The position numbers and the translations under genes were made by a program. Of a stretch of DNA of 42,017 nucleotides, positions 7,982-16,514 are shown piece after piece. The stretch's first letter is position 1; every line of letters begins with the position of its first letter. Source of the DNA: Tissierellia bacterium (GTDB lineage Bacteria; Bacillota; Clostridia; Tissierellales; Sedimentibacteraceae). The notes beneath the pieces were generated by a model. It was given only the letters and a program-made list of their open reading frames with translations. It was not told where the DNA came from and made no database searches. The DNA lies in assembly GCA_012843025.1 (NCBI GenBank), contig DURT01000058.1:1-42017 (forward strand). Direction: 5' to 3'.

Positions 7982-7990
7982 AACAAAAGA

Positions 7991-8035
7991 TTCCCGGGTA
8001 GGCGCCCGGGCCAACAATCGTTAATACGTTGTTGG
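7991..8035 (+). other. GC-rich double-hairpin leader of unknown class
   Basis: CCCGGG at 7993-7998 can pair with CCCGGG at 8005-8010, and CCAACAA at 8011-8017 with TTGTTGG at 8029-8035. The two stem-loops stand side by side between two co-directional genes. The GC content is far above the surroundings. I could not match it to a riboswitch family I know. Confidence 0.45.
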
Positions 8036-8062
8036 TGGAGCTCACATTATAAGGAGGGTAAA

Positions 8063-10891
8063 ATGCTTAGAAAATTTACACTTTGGCTGCTAATAGTATG
8101 TTTAGTTATGTCCAATGCAATTATACCTGTTGAAGCAGCAGAAAGTGAACTGCTTATAACAGGTACGGGAGTTACTGAGGACATTTTGATTTCTGACTGG
8201 AATAAATACAATATGGTTGAAAGAATTTATTCCACCAATAATAGCTTAGGTTTCCATAAGATTGTAAAAGTAAAAGGATACGATTTCTTTGACTTAATTG
8301 GAAATAAGCTAAAGACGGATCAAGATTACTTAGTTAAGTTCACTTGCTCTGACGGTTTTGAATTTACAAAGACAATTAGCGAATTAAAAAATGCCTACTA
8401 CTTTAAAGATTTTACAGAAAACAGCAAAGAAGCAGTTATGCCCATGATTGCAAAATATACTGTGGTTATGGCAGATTTTCCTCCCAATACCTTTTCTCCA
8501 CCAGTGAACTGGGAAGAAATTGAAATAACAGAAAAAGACTTGGACAAAGATTTTCCCAAGCTAGTATTTGGACAAACGAATGTGGATGACATGAATATGT
8601 CAAAATGGGGTAAGGAAGTAATTAAGGTAACAGTTGGGGAAGAAAGAGAAAGTATGGCTTCCACATCTATCTACAAGCATATTTCCTATGAAGGAGAACC
8701 CTACAATATCGATGCTATAACCGGAGCAACCTTTACCATCGAAGGACCGGGAGTTGAAGGTTACAGAGCTATATCTCTTAGACAAATAGAAGAAGATACC
8801 TCTGGTCAAGTTTTAGATACATATTATGAAAAAATGAATGGTCGTGTGGTTGAAAATACTTATGAAGGAATAAATGTCAAATACTTAATCGATAACTATG
8901 TGAAAGCCAAGGATAATGCAGGAAACATAACTTTTAAAGACAAATCGAGACAAACCATACTAACAGTACCAATTTCCGAGGCAGAGAATTATGTAGTTGC
9001 CTACGGTATTAATGAAGTACCCTTGGTATTCTTGGATACGGATGAAGGATATATTAAAGACAAGCGTAATGATAATGGATGTTTTAAATTAGTCTATAAT
9101 CAGAATAAGAATTCAGCCAAAGAATTTTCCAATGTGGCATATATCTACATTGAGGAAAAAGATGCAAAGAATATATATGAGCATACTTATAAGCCTTACA
9201 ATGATCCAAAATACACAGATTATGAATTGATTATCCACGGAGATGCCTTAGGAAAAGAAGTTAGGTACAAGGTTAAGGATATAGAAGCCATGAAGGATCT
9301 TCATTTTGTAAAGGAATACAGTTTATCCAACAGTGAATACTTCTGGTACTACAATACCTACAAGGGTGTTCCTTTATGGGATCTTTTGTTAAAGGCAGGT
9401 TTAGATCCAAATATTGATGAAAATACAAAGGTTCGATTCATTGCTGCTGATAATTACAACTTTGCTCCCATGACTATTGGAGAGATTAAAGACAGCTCCT
9501 TATACGGATATTATGAAAAAAGTGCCATGGATAAAGGAGATGGTACATTCCCGGGAGAATATGTAGATCCACTATATACTGGTTATCCAGTCATGGTTGC
9601 CTATGGCTTTAATGGATATCCCTACGTGGTAAGGCCTACTGATGAAGGTTACAATGCAGGTTTAGGAAATGACGGAGGTCCTCTTCGCATAATATTTGGC
9701 AAGAAAAATTACAACGACACCAATGGTTCAAACCAGGTACAGTTTGCAAAAGAAATAATAATAGGTGAAGGTGAATCTATTGCAACAGATACTTTAGGTG
9801 TGGGTGAAGGTGTAAGTACAGAATTAGAAATAGACGAATCCTGGAATCACAATTCAGGTGTATATGCAGAATACTTGGACATGCCAGTACTTCGTGTAAC
9901 AGGGTCTCAGGTTAAGGAACCTAAAACATTTACCCTAAGACAAATTGAAGCAATGACGGAGCATGCAGTAAGAGATATTTATACTGGAGACGGAATCCGT
10001 GAAATGCAGGGTATAGTTCTCTGGAACTTAATCAAGGATGTGGTAGGTCTTAAGGAAGATGTGGAGGTTCCAAGCATAAGAGTATTTGCAGGTCCTAATT
10101 ACAATCAAATATTAAGAAGTCATGAGCAGGTAATAAACGGTGTATTAAATTCCCAGGGGCAGAATAAGAAAATAATTTTAGCTTATGCTGCTGACGGTTA
10201 TCCCTTGGTTCCAGAGGAATCAAGTATAGGTTATGCAAATAATAATGCCTATGGACCTTTAAGATTAGTAATTGAAGAAAGTAAATCCATGTGGGTAAAA
10301 TGGGTAGATTGTATAGTAGTTGGAACAGGCGATTATGAAGAACCTAAATTAGAAGATTCAGATTTAGGTATAGAGTTCAAAGATTTGGAAAATCATTGGG
10401 CAAAGGATAGCGTACTTCAAATGGCGGCCATGGGTTATGCCAAGGGAAGTGACGGCTTCTTCAGACCTAATGACAATATTTTAAGAGGAGAATTCGTATC
10501 CTTGCTGGTAAGAGTGTTAGGCCTAACTGAAGAGGGAGAAATTAGGTTTACTGACGTAAAACCAACTGACTGGTTTGCAAAAGACGTGGCTATTGCAGCA
10601 TCCAAAGGTCTAATAAGAGGATATTCTGATGGAAGTTTCAGACCTACTTCTCCTATAACAAGGCAGGAAATAGCTACAATAATAGGCTCCTTATTAGAAG
10701 AAGAAGCAGTTAATACAGAGGAAATCCTGTCAATTTTTAATGATGAAGTAGCTGACTGGGCTAAAACTTCTGTGGCAAAAGCAGTAAAATCAGAAATAAT
10801 AAAAGGCTTGCCCGGTAACATATTTGGAGGAAGTCAGAATACCACCAGAGCAGAAGCTACAGTAATGCTTTTAAGATTTTTAAATCAATAA
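8063..10891 (+). CDS. Large SLH-anchored protein with about four molybdopterin-binding-like domains
   Basis: This 942-residue precursor starts with a signal peptide (LWLLIVCLVMSNAIIPVEA). Four related modules follow (about 29-190, 195-385, 400-590 and 620-790), shown by FHKIVKVKGYDFFDLI, YEGINVKYLI, YKGVPLWDLLLKAGLD and MQGIVLWNLI and by closing segments such as NDGGPLRIIFG and AYGPLRLVI. Three SLH repeats fill about 800-942. The domain type is sulfite-oxidase-like, but no cysteine recurs at the Mo-ligand position. Module 2 contains DAITGAT (residues 217-223), resembling the flavinylation motif of FMN-binding domains. ATG 8063 follows AAGGAGGG; the frame extends 36 codons upstream through the leader hairpins, which I reject as coding. 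Probably a surface scaffold or electron carrier; its ligand is unproven. Confidence 0.75.
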   Translation: MLRKFTLWLLIVCLVMSNAIIPVEAAESELLITGTGVTEDILISDWNKYNMVERIYSTNNSLGFHKIVKVKGYDFFDLIGNKLKTDQDYLVKFTCSDGFEFTKTISELKNAYYFKDFTENSKEAVMPMIAKYTVVMADFPPNTFSPPVNWEEIEITEKDLDKDFPKLVFGQTNVDDMNMSKWGKEVIKVTVGEERESMASTSIYKHISYEGEPYNIDAITGATFTIEGPGVEGYRAISLRQIEEDTSGQVLDTYYEKMNGRVVENTYEGINVKYLIDNYVKAKDNAGNITFKDKSRQTILTVPISEAENYVVAYGINEVPLVFLDTDEGYIKDKRNDNGCFKLVYNQNKNSAKEFSNVAYIYIEEKDAKNIYEHTYKPYNDPKYTDYELIIHGDALGKEVRYKVKDIEAMKDLHFVKEYSLSNSEYFWYYNTYKGVPLWDLLLKAGLDPNIDENTKVRFIAADNYNFAPMTIGEIKDSSLYGYYEKSAMDKGDGTFPGEYVDPLYTGYPVMVAYGFNGYPYVVRPTDEGYNAGLGNDGGPLRIIFGKKNYNDTNGSNQVQFAKEIIIGEGESIATDTLGVGEGVSTELEIDESWNHNSGVYAEYLDMPVLRVTGSQVKEPKTFTLRQIEAMTEHAVRDIYTGDGIREMQGIVLWNLIKDVVGLKEDVEVPSIRVFAGPNYNQILRSHEQVINGVLNSQGQNKKIILAYAADGYPLVPEESSIGYANNNAYGPLRLVIEESKSMWVKWVDCIVVGTGDYEEPKLEDSDLGIEFKDLENHWAKDSVLQMAAMGYAKGSDGFFRPNDNILRGEFVSLLVRVLGLTEEGEIRFTDVKPTDWFAKDVAIAASKGLIRGYSDGSFRPTSPITRQEIATIIGSLLEEEAVNTEEILSIFNDEVADWAKTSVAKAVKSEIIKGLPGNIFGGSQNTTRAEATVMLLRFLNQ

Positions 10892-10892
10892 T

Positions 10893-10919
10893 ACTGGAGA
10901 GTTAATCTCTCCAGTTATT
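10893..10919 (+). terminator. Intercistronic hairpin after the large SLH gene
   Basis: ACTGGAGAG at 10893-10901 pairs with CTCTCCAGT at 10907-10915 around TTAAT, followed only by TATTA. Probably a weak terminator or stabilising stem. Confidence 0.5.
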
Positions 10920-10949
10920 ATGAAATAACAGGTTTCCGGGAGGTGGATT

Positions 10950-11696
10950 ATGAAAAGATTATTTGTAATATTTTTAGTTTTGCTGTTGGCTATAACAGGT
11001 TGTACATCAGACACAGCTACCGAAGGTCCTGAAATTGCAGAGGAAACTGATAGTAATGACCTTCAGGAGGAAGTTATTGAAGAAATTTTCGAAGAAGATG
11101 AAATTGAAGAAGCAGTAGAAACCCCAATTGAGGAAGCAGAAGAGAATCTTTATACAGAGGAGAAGGAAGAAGAAAAAGAACCCTTAGTTGCAGAAACACC
11201 AGCTTATGAAGACCTGACTGAAGCTGAAAGAACTGAAACAGAGGTAGATGAAACTAATAATTTAAAAATAAAAGGTTTAGTTGAAAAGGAACTGTCTCTT
11301 ATCCTAGACCAGCTAAAAGAAATGGATATAATTTTTGAAGCAGATTTCTATTCATTAAATAACTTTGGTACTACTGGATATACACATTTTAAAGGTGTTA
11401 AATTATGGAACTTATTAAAGGAAAAAGCTTTAATAAGGGAAGAGGCATCTAAAATATCAATAGTAGCCCATGATGGATATACAGTGGAATTTACAGTGGA
11501 AGATGTACAAAGGGAGTACATTGATGAAACTGATCCAACTACTAAGTATCCTATGATTATTGCATGGGAAGAAAACGGAGAAGAGTACAGCCCAAGTGAA
11601 GGTGCTCCTTATAAATTAGTTGTAGGCCAAAAAGAACCAGGAGATATAAATAAGCCTAAATGGGTTTCAAATATAGATGTAATACTTGTTGAATAG
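10950..11696 (+). CDS. Lipoprotein with acidic linker and one molybdopterin-binding-like domain
   Basis: The 248-residue precursor has a lipobox (LLAITGC) and would be tethered to the outer face of the membrane. Residues about 25-100 are very rich in Glu and look like a flexible spacer. Residues about 107-248 are a single copy of the same sulfite-oxidase-like domain found in the neighbours: LSLILDQLKEM, FKGVKLWNLLKEKAL, VAHDGYTVEF, IIAWEENGEEY and PYKLVVGQKEP...KWVSNIDVI. The only cysteine is the lipobox one, so a Cys-ligated Mo centre is excluded. GGGAGGTGG precedes the ATG by three bases or so. The next gene starts seven bases after the stop, so the two are co-transcribed. Confidence 0.75.
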   Translation: MKRLFVIFLVLLLAITGCTSDTATEGPEIAEETDSNDLQEEVIEEIFEEDEIEEAVETPIEEAEENLYTEEKEEEKEPLVAETPAYEDLTEAERTETEVDETNNLKIKGLVEKELSLILDQLKEMDIIFEADFYSLNNFGTTGYTHFKGVKLWNLLKEKALIREEASKISIVAHDGYTVEFTVEDVQREYIDETDPTTKYPMIIAWEENGEEYSPSEGAPYKLVVGQKEPGDINKPKWVSNIDVILVE

Positions 11697-11703
11697 GTGG
11701 ATT

Positions 11704-13275
11704 ATGAAAAAAAAATACATACTGATTTTTGTAATTCTGTTAATTGTAACAGGTTCTTTGTTTTTTCTGACGAATGATTTCCAGGAAGAAAAAGATATTG
11801 TAAAAACATTTTATCCCAATGGGAAAAAAATCAATTTAGTAAAAAATATTACTGATGATTTACACGCATCCATGTATTTTCCAGCAGTAAAAAGGGCTTA
11901 CGAAGTTGATGGAGTAATATGTGCATATGTAGTAAGTTGCATAGGCTATAACGGTCCCGTTGAAGTTTTGGCTGCCATAGATACTGAAAGGGATACTTTA
12001 AAGGGAATACAAGTACTAAGACATATAGAATCTTTAGACTATGCAGAACATATTGAATCAGACTGGTTTTTGGACAGATTTAAAAATTTACCAATAAATA
12101 AATATTTAAACTTAGTTGTCCTTGATAAGGAAAATCCTGAAGATATCGTCCAGGTAACAGGAGCCACTATAAGTTCCCAGGCTGTAGTTTCGGCGATAAA
12201 TGCTGCAATAGGTTCTTATCAATATTGGAATAAAGGCATACAGATGGCAAAGGTGCCTGATGTGGTTCCCCAAGAAATGTGGCAAAAAGATATTCACAGC
12301 TTTGCCATTAATTGGCCTGAAGGGTCAGTCAGAATAGATACGGATGAAATTAAAGAGTACGAACAGTTGAAAATGGACGTAACTTTAATAAATACCACAG
12401 GTACGGAAACAAATATGAATGTAAAAGGTCCCACCCTTCGCCATGTATTAGAAAAGTTAGGACTCGACTTAAGCAATTACGAGGGAATAGGAGTAACTGG
12501 CAGGGACGGCTACTATACTATGATTGACAGGGAAAAATTAGCCGTAAACGATATTATACTGGTTTGGGAAGTTGATGGTAAAATAATTAAGGACGATGAA
12601 AAACCAGTACGGCTGGCAGTTCCTTTGGAGCTGGGACCCTATTGGGTGAAAATGGTTTCAAATATAGACCTATATGAGGAAATATCCCCCAAGGACATAG
12701 AAAAAGTCCATATGTTCAACCCTTTGACGGAAGATATAGAGCCTTACTACTATGAATATTATGGCTCCAAGGATAAATCCTTCGAAGTAGGAAAAATTTT
12801 AAGAAAGTTCGAAGAAGTAGATGAAAAAGGATTTTTTACCATGGGAGCAGTGGACGGACTTATTAAAAACGAAACAATTTCCTTGGTAAGACAAAGATAT
12901 TTTATAAAAGTAGAAGGAGACAATGCTCCTATGAACATTTCACCTACTTTCAAGCTGGGAATGAATGTAAAAGAAATGACTCATTTTTCAACTACCAAGG
13001 ATGCAGTAATATTTCCGGAAAAAATGATTGAAGTTGTCAGAACTAAGGATATAAAAGGTCTTGAGGGGATGCTCTTAGAGGATGTACTCCTTACTGCCGG
13101 CATGAGGTGGGAGGAAGATAGTGAATTTTTGGCAGTAAAAACCGACGGAAGTTCGATAGGTTTATCTATGGAAGAAATGCTTAATTGTTATATAACTTAT
13201 ATAGATGGTCGGGTAAATTTATATAAAGATAACAATGAAATAATGCAAGATTTATTAAGGATTGAAAAGAAATGA
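11704..13275 (+). CDS. Membrane-anchored protein with an RnfG-like FMN-binding domain plus molybdopterin-binding-like domains
   Basis: 523 residues with one N-terminal membrane anchor (KKKYILIFVILLIVTGSLFFL). Residues about 60-175 are an FMN-binding domain of the RnfG/NqrC type (GYNGPVEVLAAIDTERDTLKGIQVLRH in short overlapping segments), with the flavinylation motif TGATISS near residue 152. Residues about 205-335 are a sulfite-oxidase-like module (VKGPTLRHVLEKLG, VTGRDGYYTM, ILVWEVDGKII, PYWVKMVSNI). Residues about 355-520 look like a diverged second copy (IKGLEGMLLEDVLLTAG). No cysteine lies at the Mo-ligand position. I chose ATG 11704 over an upstream TTG in frame because AGGTGG sits just before it. 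The stop overlaps the next start (ATGA), so it is translationally coupled to the NapH-like protein, a likely electron partner. Confidence 0.75.
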   Translation: MKKKYILIFVILLIVTGSLFFLTNDFQEEKDIVKTFYPNGKKINLVKNITDDLHASMYFPAVKRAYEVDGVICAYVVSCIGYNGPVEVLAAIDTERDTLKGIQVLRHIESLDYAEHIESDWFLDRFKNLPINKYLNLVVLDKENPEDIVQVTGATISSQAVVSAINAAIGSYQYWNKGIQMAKVPDVVPQEMWQKDIHSFAINWPEGSVRIDTDEIKEYEQLKMDVTLINTTGTETNMNVKGPTLRHVLEKLGLDLSNYEGIGVTGRDGYYTMIDREKLAVNDIILVWEVDGKIIKDDEKPVRLAVPLELGPYWVKMVSNIDLYEEISPKDIEKVHMFNPLTEDIEPYYYEYYGSKDKSFEVGKILRKFEEVDEKGFFTMGAVDGLIKNETISLVRQRYFIKVEGDNAPMNISPTFKLGMNVKEMTHFSTTKDAVIFPEKMIEVVRTKDIKGLEGMLLEDVLLTAGMRWEEDSEFLAVKTDGSSIGLSMEEMLNCYITYIDGRVNLYKDNNEIMQDLLRIEKK

Positions 13276-14435
13276 AACTTAAGCTAAGAAGCACTATTCA
13301 ACTTATAATAACAATTATTGTAATAATTTCATGTACAATATACGGCATGTATATTAATGAAATAATAGATTTCAGACTTTTATCTGTGGGAGATTTAAAT
13401 CCTTACGGGGGATGGAGTGCGTTGAAATCTGCCTTGACTGATTTATCCTATAGATGGCGGGGATTTAGCAGAGGTACTGCACTAACTGCAGGAATAGTTT
13501 TAACGGCACTTTTCCTGGGAAGATTTTTCTGTGGATATTTTTGTCCTATTGGAGCAATCCAGGATTTCTTTAAAAATTTAGGAAATAAGCTAGGGTTGAA
13601 AGAAATTAATTTATCTCCTAAATTTGAAATAATTAAGTACCTGGTATTGATTTCAGTAATTGCTTTAAGTATTATGGGGCTGGGTAACCTAGTATCTCCT
13701 TATTCTCCCTGGCTTGCTTACCTGAATATATTCATTGGTTTTAATTTGCAGGCAGGAACAGTAATTTTACTTTTAATATCCCTTATATCCCTAGTGGCAA
13801 GGAGAGTATTCTGCAGGTATTTCTGCCCCTTAGGTGCGTTTCAAAGTTTACTCTATGCCATAGGCCCCTTTAAAATAAAGAAGTCGGAATGTAACTGCTC
13901 CTATTGCTTAAAAACCTGCCCAGTTTCAGAAGAATTAAGAGTGTCTGATAAGGAAAAACACTTATCCCCCGAATGTATTAACTGTTTGAATTGTATAGAA
14001 ACATGTGTTAAAGGTACAGAAGGATTTCAACTTAAAATAGGAAATAAGCTACTTAAGAAAAAAACCTATGTAACTCTTTGTATTACTATATTGCTGGCTG
14101 CCTACATACTTCTTCCTTTAATTGGCAGAAATTCGGCAGTACAAGCTATTTCAACCTTTGAGGAAGTAATAGACGGTGTTTATACTGGCTCAGGCATGGG
14201 TTTTGGAGGAATTATGAATGTGGAAGTAACAATTAACAATCAAAAAATTACAAGTATAAAAGTATTAAATCACAGTGAAACATCCGGCTATTACCAGGAA
14301 GTATTCCGCAGTATGGCTTATGAAATTGTTGAAACACAAAATTTAAGTGCAGATGCCGTAAGTGGTGCCACATCCACCAGCAGAGGTTTTTTAAACTCAG
14401 TAAGGGATGCAGTGAGTAAATCATTAGACAATTAA
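13272..14435 (+). CDS. NapH-like polytopic iron-sulfur membrane protein fused to a C-terminal FMN-binding domain
   Basis: 387 residues. Four membrane segments (near 6-27, 72-92, 120-140 and 152-175) carry two CxxxCP motifs (FCGYFCPIGA and FCRYFCPLGA) typical of NapH/NosR/CcoG-type proteins. Next come two clusters suited to [4Fe-4S] binding: CNCSYCLKTCP near 207-217 and CINCLNCIETC near 236-246. A fifth membrane segment (YVTLCITILLAAYILLPLIG) leads to an FMN_bind domain (about 297-387) with SGATSTS near 363. The predicted topology places Fe-S clusters inside and flavin outside, so it could pass electrons across the membrane. The first cluster departs from classic CxxCxxCxxxCP spacing. The start overlaps the previous stop by four bases. 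Confidence 0.82.
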   Translation: MKLKLRSTIQLIITIIVIISCTIYGMYINEIIDFRLLSVGDLNPYGGWSALKSALTDLSYRWRGFSRGTALTAGIVLTALFLGRFFCGYFCPIGAIQDFFKNLGNKLGLKEINLSPKFEIIKYLVLISVIALSIMGLGNLVSPYSPWLAYLNIFIGFNLQAGTVILLLISLISLVARRVFCRYFCPLGAFQSLLYAIGPFKIKKSECNCSYCLKTCPVSEELRVSDKEKHLSPECINCLNCIETCVKGTEGFQLKIGNKLLKKKTYVTLCITILLAAYILLPLIGRNSAVQAISTFEEVIDGVYTGSGMGFGGIMNVEVTINNQKITSIKVLNHSETSGYYQEVFRSMAYEIVETQNLSADAVSGATSTSRGFLNSVRDAVSKSLDN

Positions 14436-14446
14436 GGGCGGTATAT

Positions 14447-14917
14447 ATGTTAAAGAAATTTTCTTTTTTATTAATTCTTATATTAATATTAACAGCTTGC
14501 TCTGAAGAAGAAGCAAAATTAGCTACAGTTATAGGGGATATAGAAGAAAATATTGACGTTGAAATTATTTACAACCACAGTGAAGCAATTACTTTCCCGG
14601 CAGTAGTAAGGAGCAGCGGTAAAAAACCTGTTGAAACAGAATACAAAGGTGTTGAACTCAAAGCACTTTTCGAAACATTAGGTATAGATACTTCCAAATT
14701 TAGCAGGATTACCTTTAATGCCTATGATGGCTACCGGGTAATTTTAAGTATGGAAGAAATCAATGAACCTTCTAACGTATATTTAACCTTTGAAAGAGAC
14801 GGGGAAATTATGAAGTCAAAGAAAGAAGGAGGCAATGGCCCTTTCCAGTTGGTCATCAGGAGAGATCCTTTCAGTCAAAGATGGATAAAACATGTAGATA
14901 AAATTATATTTCAATAG
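14447..14917 (+). CDS. Small lipoprotein that is a single molybdopterin-binding-like domain
   Basis: The 156-residue precursor has a lipobox (LILILTAC). After processing, nearly the whole protein is one sulfite-oxidase-like module: YKGVELKALFETLG, FNAYDGYRVILSMEE, LTFERDGEIM, GNGPFQLVIRR and WIKHVDKIIF. Cysteine occurs only in the lipobox, so the fold cannot provide a Mo thiolate. It may bind a pterin or another ligand, or act as the substrate-binding lipoprotein for the ECF S component encoded eight bases downstream. That last idea rests on position alone. The Shine-Dalgarno site is weak (AAGGGCGG), and expression probably depends on coupling to the gene before it. Confidence 0.72.
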   Translation: MLKKFSFLLILILILTACSEEEAKLATVIGDIEENIDVEIIYNHSEAITFPAVVRSSGKKPVETEYKGVELKALFETLGIDTSKFSRITFNAYDGYRVILSMEEINEPSNVYLTFERDGEIMKSKKEGGNGPFQLVIRRDPFSQRWIKHVDKIIFQ

Positions 14918-14925
14918 GGGAATCT

Positions 14926-15471
14926 ATGAAGAAATTTTTAGATAATTTTTCAGTTTTTAATTTAATAATAATTGCAATAGTTTCTGCTTTAGGAATTGCA
15001 ACCAAACCTATAATAGTACCCTTAGTGCATATAGTTACAGGTCCCTTGTTTATACCGGGAGGAGCAATTGCAGGGGGATTCTATATGTTTTGGATAGTCT
15101 TAGGTGCTGGAATGGTTAAAAAGCCTGGAACGGGACTATTAATAGGTCTGGTTCAAAGTATACTCGTAGTTGCCACAGGAACTATGGGAACTCACGGCAT
15201 AATGAGTTTAATATCATATACCTTGCCCGGTGTTATGGTGGATATTGTCTTCCTTATATCTAAAGATAATAAATATAATTCTCTTCACTATGTATTTGGA
15301 TGTATGGCAGCAAATATTACTGGAACTTTAATTTCCAACATGCTGTTTTTCAGACTTCCCTTAGTGACTGTTATATTAATGTTGTCGGCAGCAGCCTTAT
15401 CAGGTACCTTGGGAGGACTTATTGCCTACAGTGTTTCAAGAAGTTTGGAGAAAATATTATTGCAACAATAA
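14926..15471 (+). CDS. ECF transporter substrate-binding (S) component
   Basis: 181 residues, very hydrophobic, with about six membrane segments (starting near 12, 42, 68, 88, 115 and 146) and short loops, as in S components of energy-coupling-factor importers. Features include the Gly/Pro-rich VTGPLFIPGGAIAGGFYMFW segment and an ending with Ala/Gly-rich helix contacts (LSAAALSGTLGGLIAYSVSR). The assignment is supported by the two ATPases and the T component encoded at 17.0-19.1 kb in the same operon. The substrate cannot be read from sequence; I see a general resemblance to YkoE/thiamine-precursor-type S proteins but nothing decisive. Being between molybdopterin-like-domain genes and under a Moco riboswitch, a pterin or Moco-derived ligand or a flavin are the leading ideas. 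Confidence 0.75.
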   Translation: MKKFLDNFSVFNLIIIAIVSALGIATKPIIVPLVHIVTGPLFIPGGAIAGGFYMFWIVLGAGMVKKPGTGLLIGLVQSILVVATGTMGTHGIMSLISYTLPGVMVDIVFLISKDNKYNSLHYVFGCMAANITGTLISNMLFFRLPLVTVILMLSAAALSGTLGGLIAYSVSRSLEKILLQQ

Positions 15472-15527
15472 GGTTTATAGATTCCAGCAATCTTCGATTA
15501 CATAGTTGGATGGGGATAAAGAGGAAA

Positions 15528-16514
15528 ATGAATAGGTTATTATTTATATTGTTAATATTAATTATTCTTGCAGGATGCTTTAATAAAAGCGAAACAGTAA
15601 GTGATGGCATTACTATATTTACTGAAGAGGAAAATATTAAAGAAAACTTTATAGCTGAAGAAAAAACTTTTATAAAAGATCTATACGAGGATTATTCTTC
15701 GGCTGCACTTATAAGTAAGACTGGGGAAGTAAGTATAGTAAAAGATAAATTTTATATTGAAGGCAAAACAGTCTATGTAAAGGGAAAAAGCTATAAAGAT
15801 ATAGTAGGTATTTACTTAACAGAAAATTACCACAGTATAACCGATGCTTACCAACATATGAAAGAATACTTGGAAAATGATGAGAAGGTAATGACGGTAC
15901 TTTTAGATGGTTTTTCCTACAATCAGTTTAAGTTGGCCCAGGAAAAAGACTACATACCTTTCTTAAGTAAATACTTTAAACATGCTGCCTTAAGTGTTTA
16001 TACCCCTGTTACTAATGCAGGTTTTGCAGCAATTATTACAGGACAAACACCAAGTGTTAACGGTGTACACGACAGAAGTGTTAGAGATATGAAAGTAAAA
16101 AGTATATTTGAATATACACTAGAAAAAGATAAAGAAGCAGTCTTACTCGAAGGGGATATTAAAATACTTTCTACTGAAATAGAACCGCTACTTCATATTG
16201 ACTTAAATGGAGATGGAGGTACGGATGATGAATTGTACGAAAGTGCTTTAAAAGCCCTTGAGGGAAATTATGATTTAATTTTTATCCATTTTCACGGTAT
16301 TGATGACCGAGGCCATACTTTTGGACCTTACCATAGGGAGACTATGGAATATATAAAATTAATAGACCAATATATACAGGAACTAAGTTTAAATTGGGAT
16401 GGGGCAATTATTTTAGTGCCTGACCACGGCATGCATGAAACTAGCGAAGGGGGAAGTCATGGAATATGCACACAATCTGACATGGTAGTGCCATATTTCA
16501 TAAAGGATGAATAA
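15528..16514 (+). CDS. Lipoprotein type I phosphodiesterase / nucleotide pyrophosphatase-like (alkaline phosphatase superfamily)
   Basis: About 328 residues with a lipobox (LIILAGC), so it works outside the membrane. Residues about 120-328 carry all expected two-metal ligands: Asp127 in LLDGF, nucleophile Thr162 in PVTNAGF, Asp259 and His263 in GIDDRGHTFGP, Asp299-His300 in PDHGMHE and His311 in GGSHG. TGQTPSVNGVHDR is the usual family motif after the nucleophile. Such enzymes split phosphodiester or pyrophosphate bonds of nucleotides, including dinucleotide cofactors. In this operon it could trim an extracellular dinucleotide before ECF uptake, which is inference. I place the start at ATG 15528 after AAAGAGG; ATG 15510 lacks a site. 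The stop overlaps the next ATG by one base. Confidence 0.8.
   Translation: MNRLLFILLILIILAGCFNKSETVSDGITIFTEEENIKENFIAEEKTFIKDLYEDYSSAALISKTGEVSIVKDKFYIEGKTVYVKGKSYKDIVGIYLTENYHSITDAYQHMKEYLENDEKVMTVLLDGFSYNQFKLAQEKDYIPFLSKYFKHAALSVYTPVTNAGFAAIITGQTPSVNGVHDRSVRDMKVKSIFEYTLEKDKEAVLLEGDIKILSTEIEPLLHIDLNGDGGTDDELYESALKALEGNYDLIFIHFHGIDDRGHTFGPYHRETMEYIKLIDQYIQELSLNWDGAIILVPDHGMHETSEGGSHGICTQSDMVVPYFIKDE

Noticed and set aside
7986..8035. A second Moco, fluoride or guanidine riboswitch before the large SLH gene
   Set aside because: The conserved bases of those families are not there; only two simple stems can be seen.
7955..8062. Upstream extension of the large SLH protein by 36 residues
   Set aside because: The extra codons run through stable hairpins, lack a ribosome-binding site and would bury the signal peptide; ATG 8063 has AAGGAGGG.
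15300..15527. Phosphodiesterase start inside the S-component gene
   Set aside because: That extension overlaps the S component by more than 150 bases and hides the lipoprotein signal; ATG 15528 has an AAAGAGG site.
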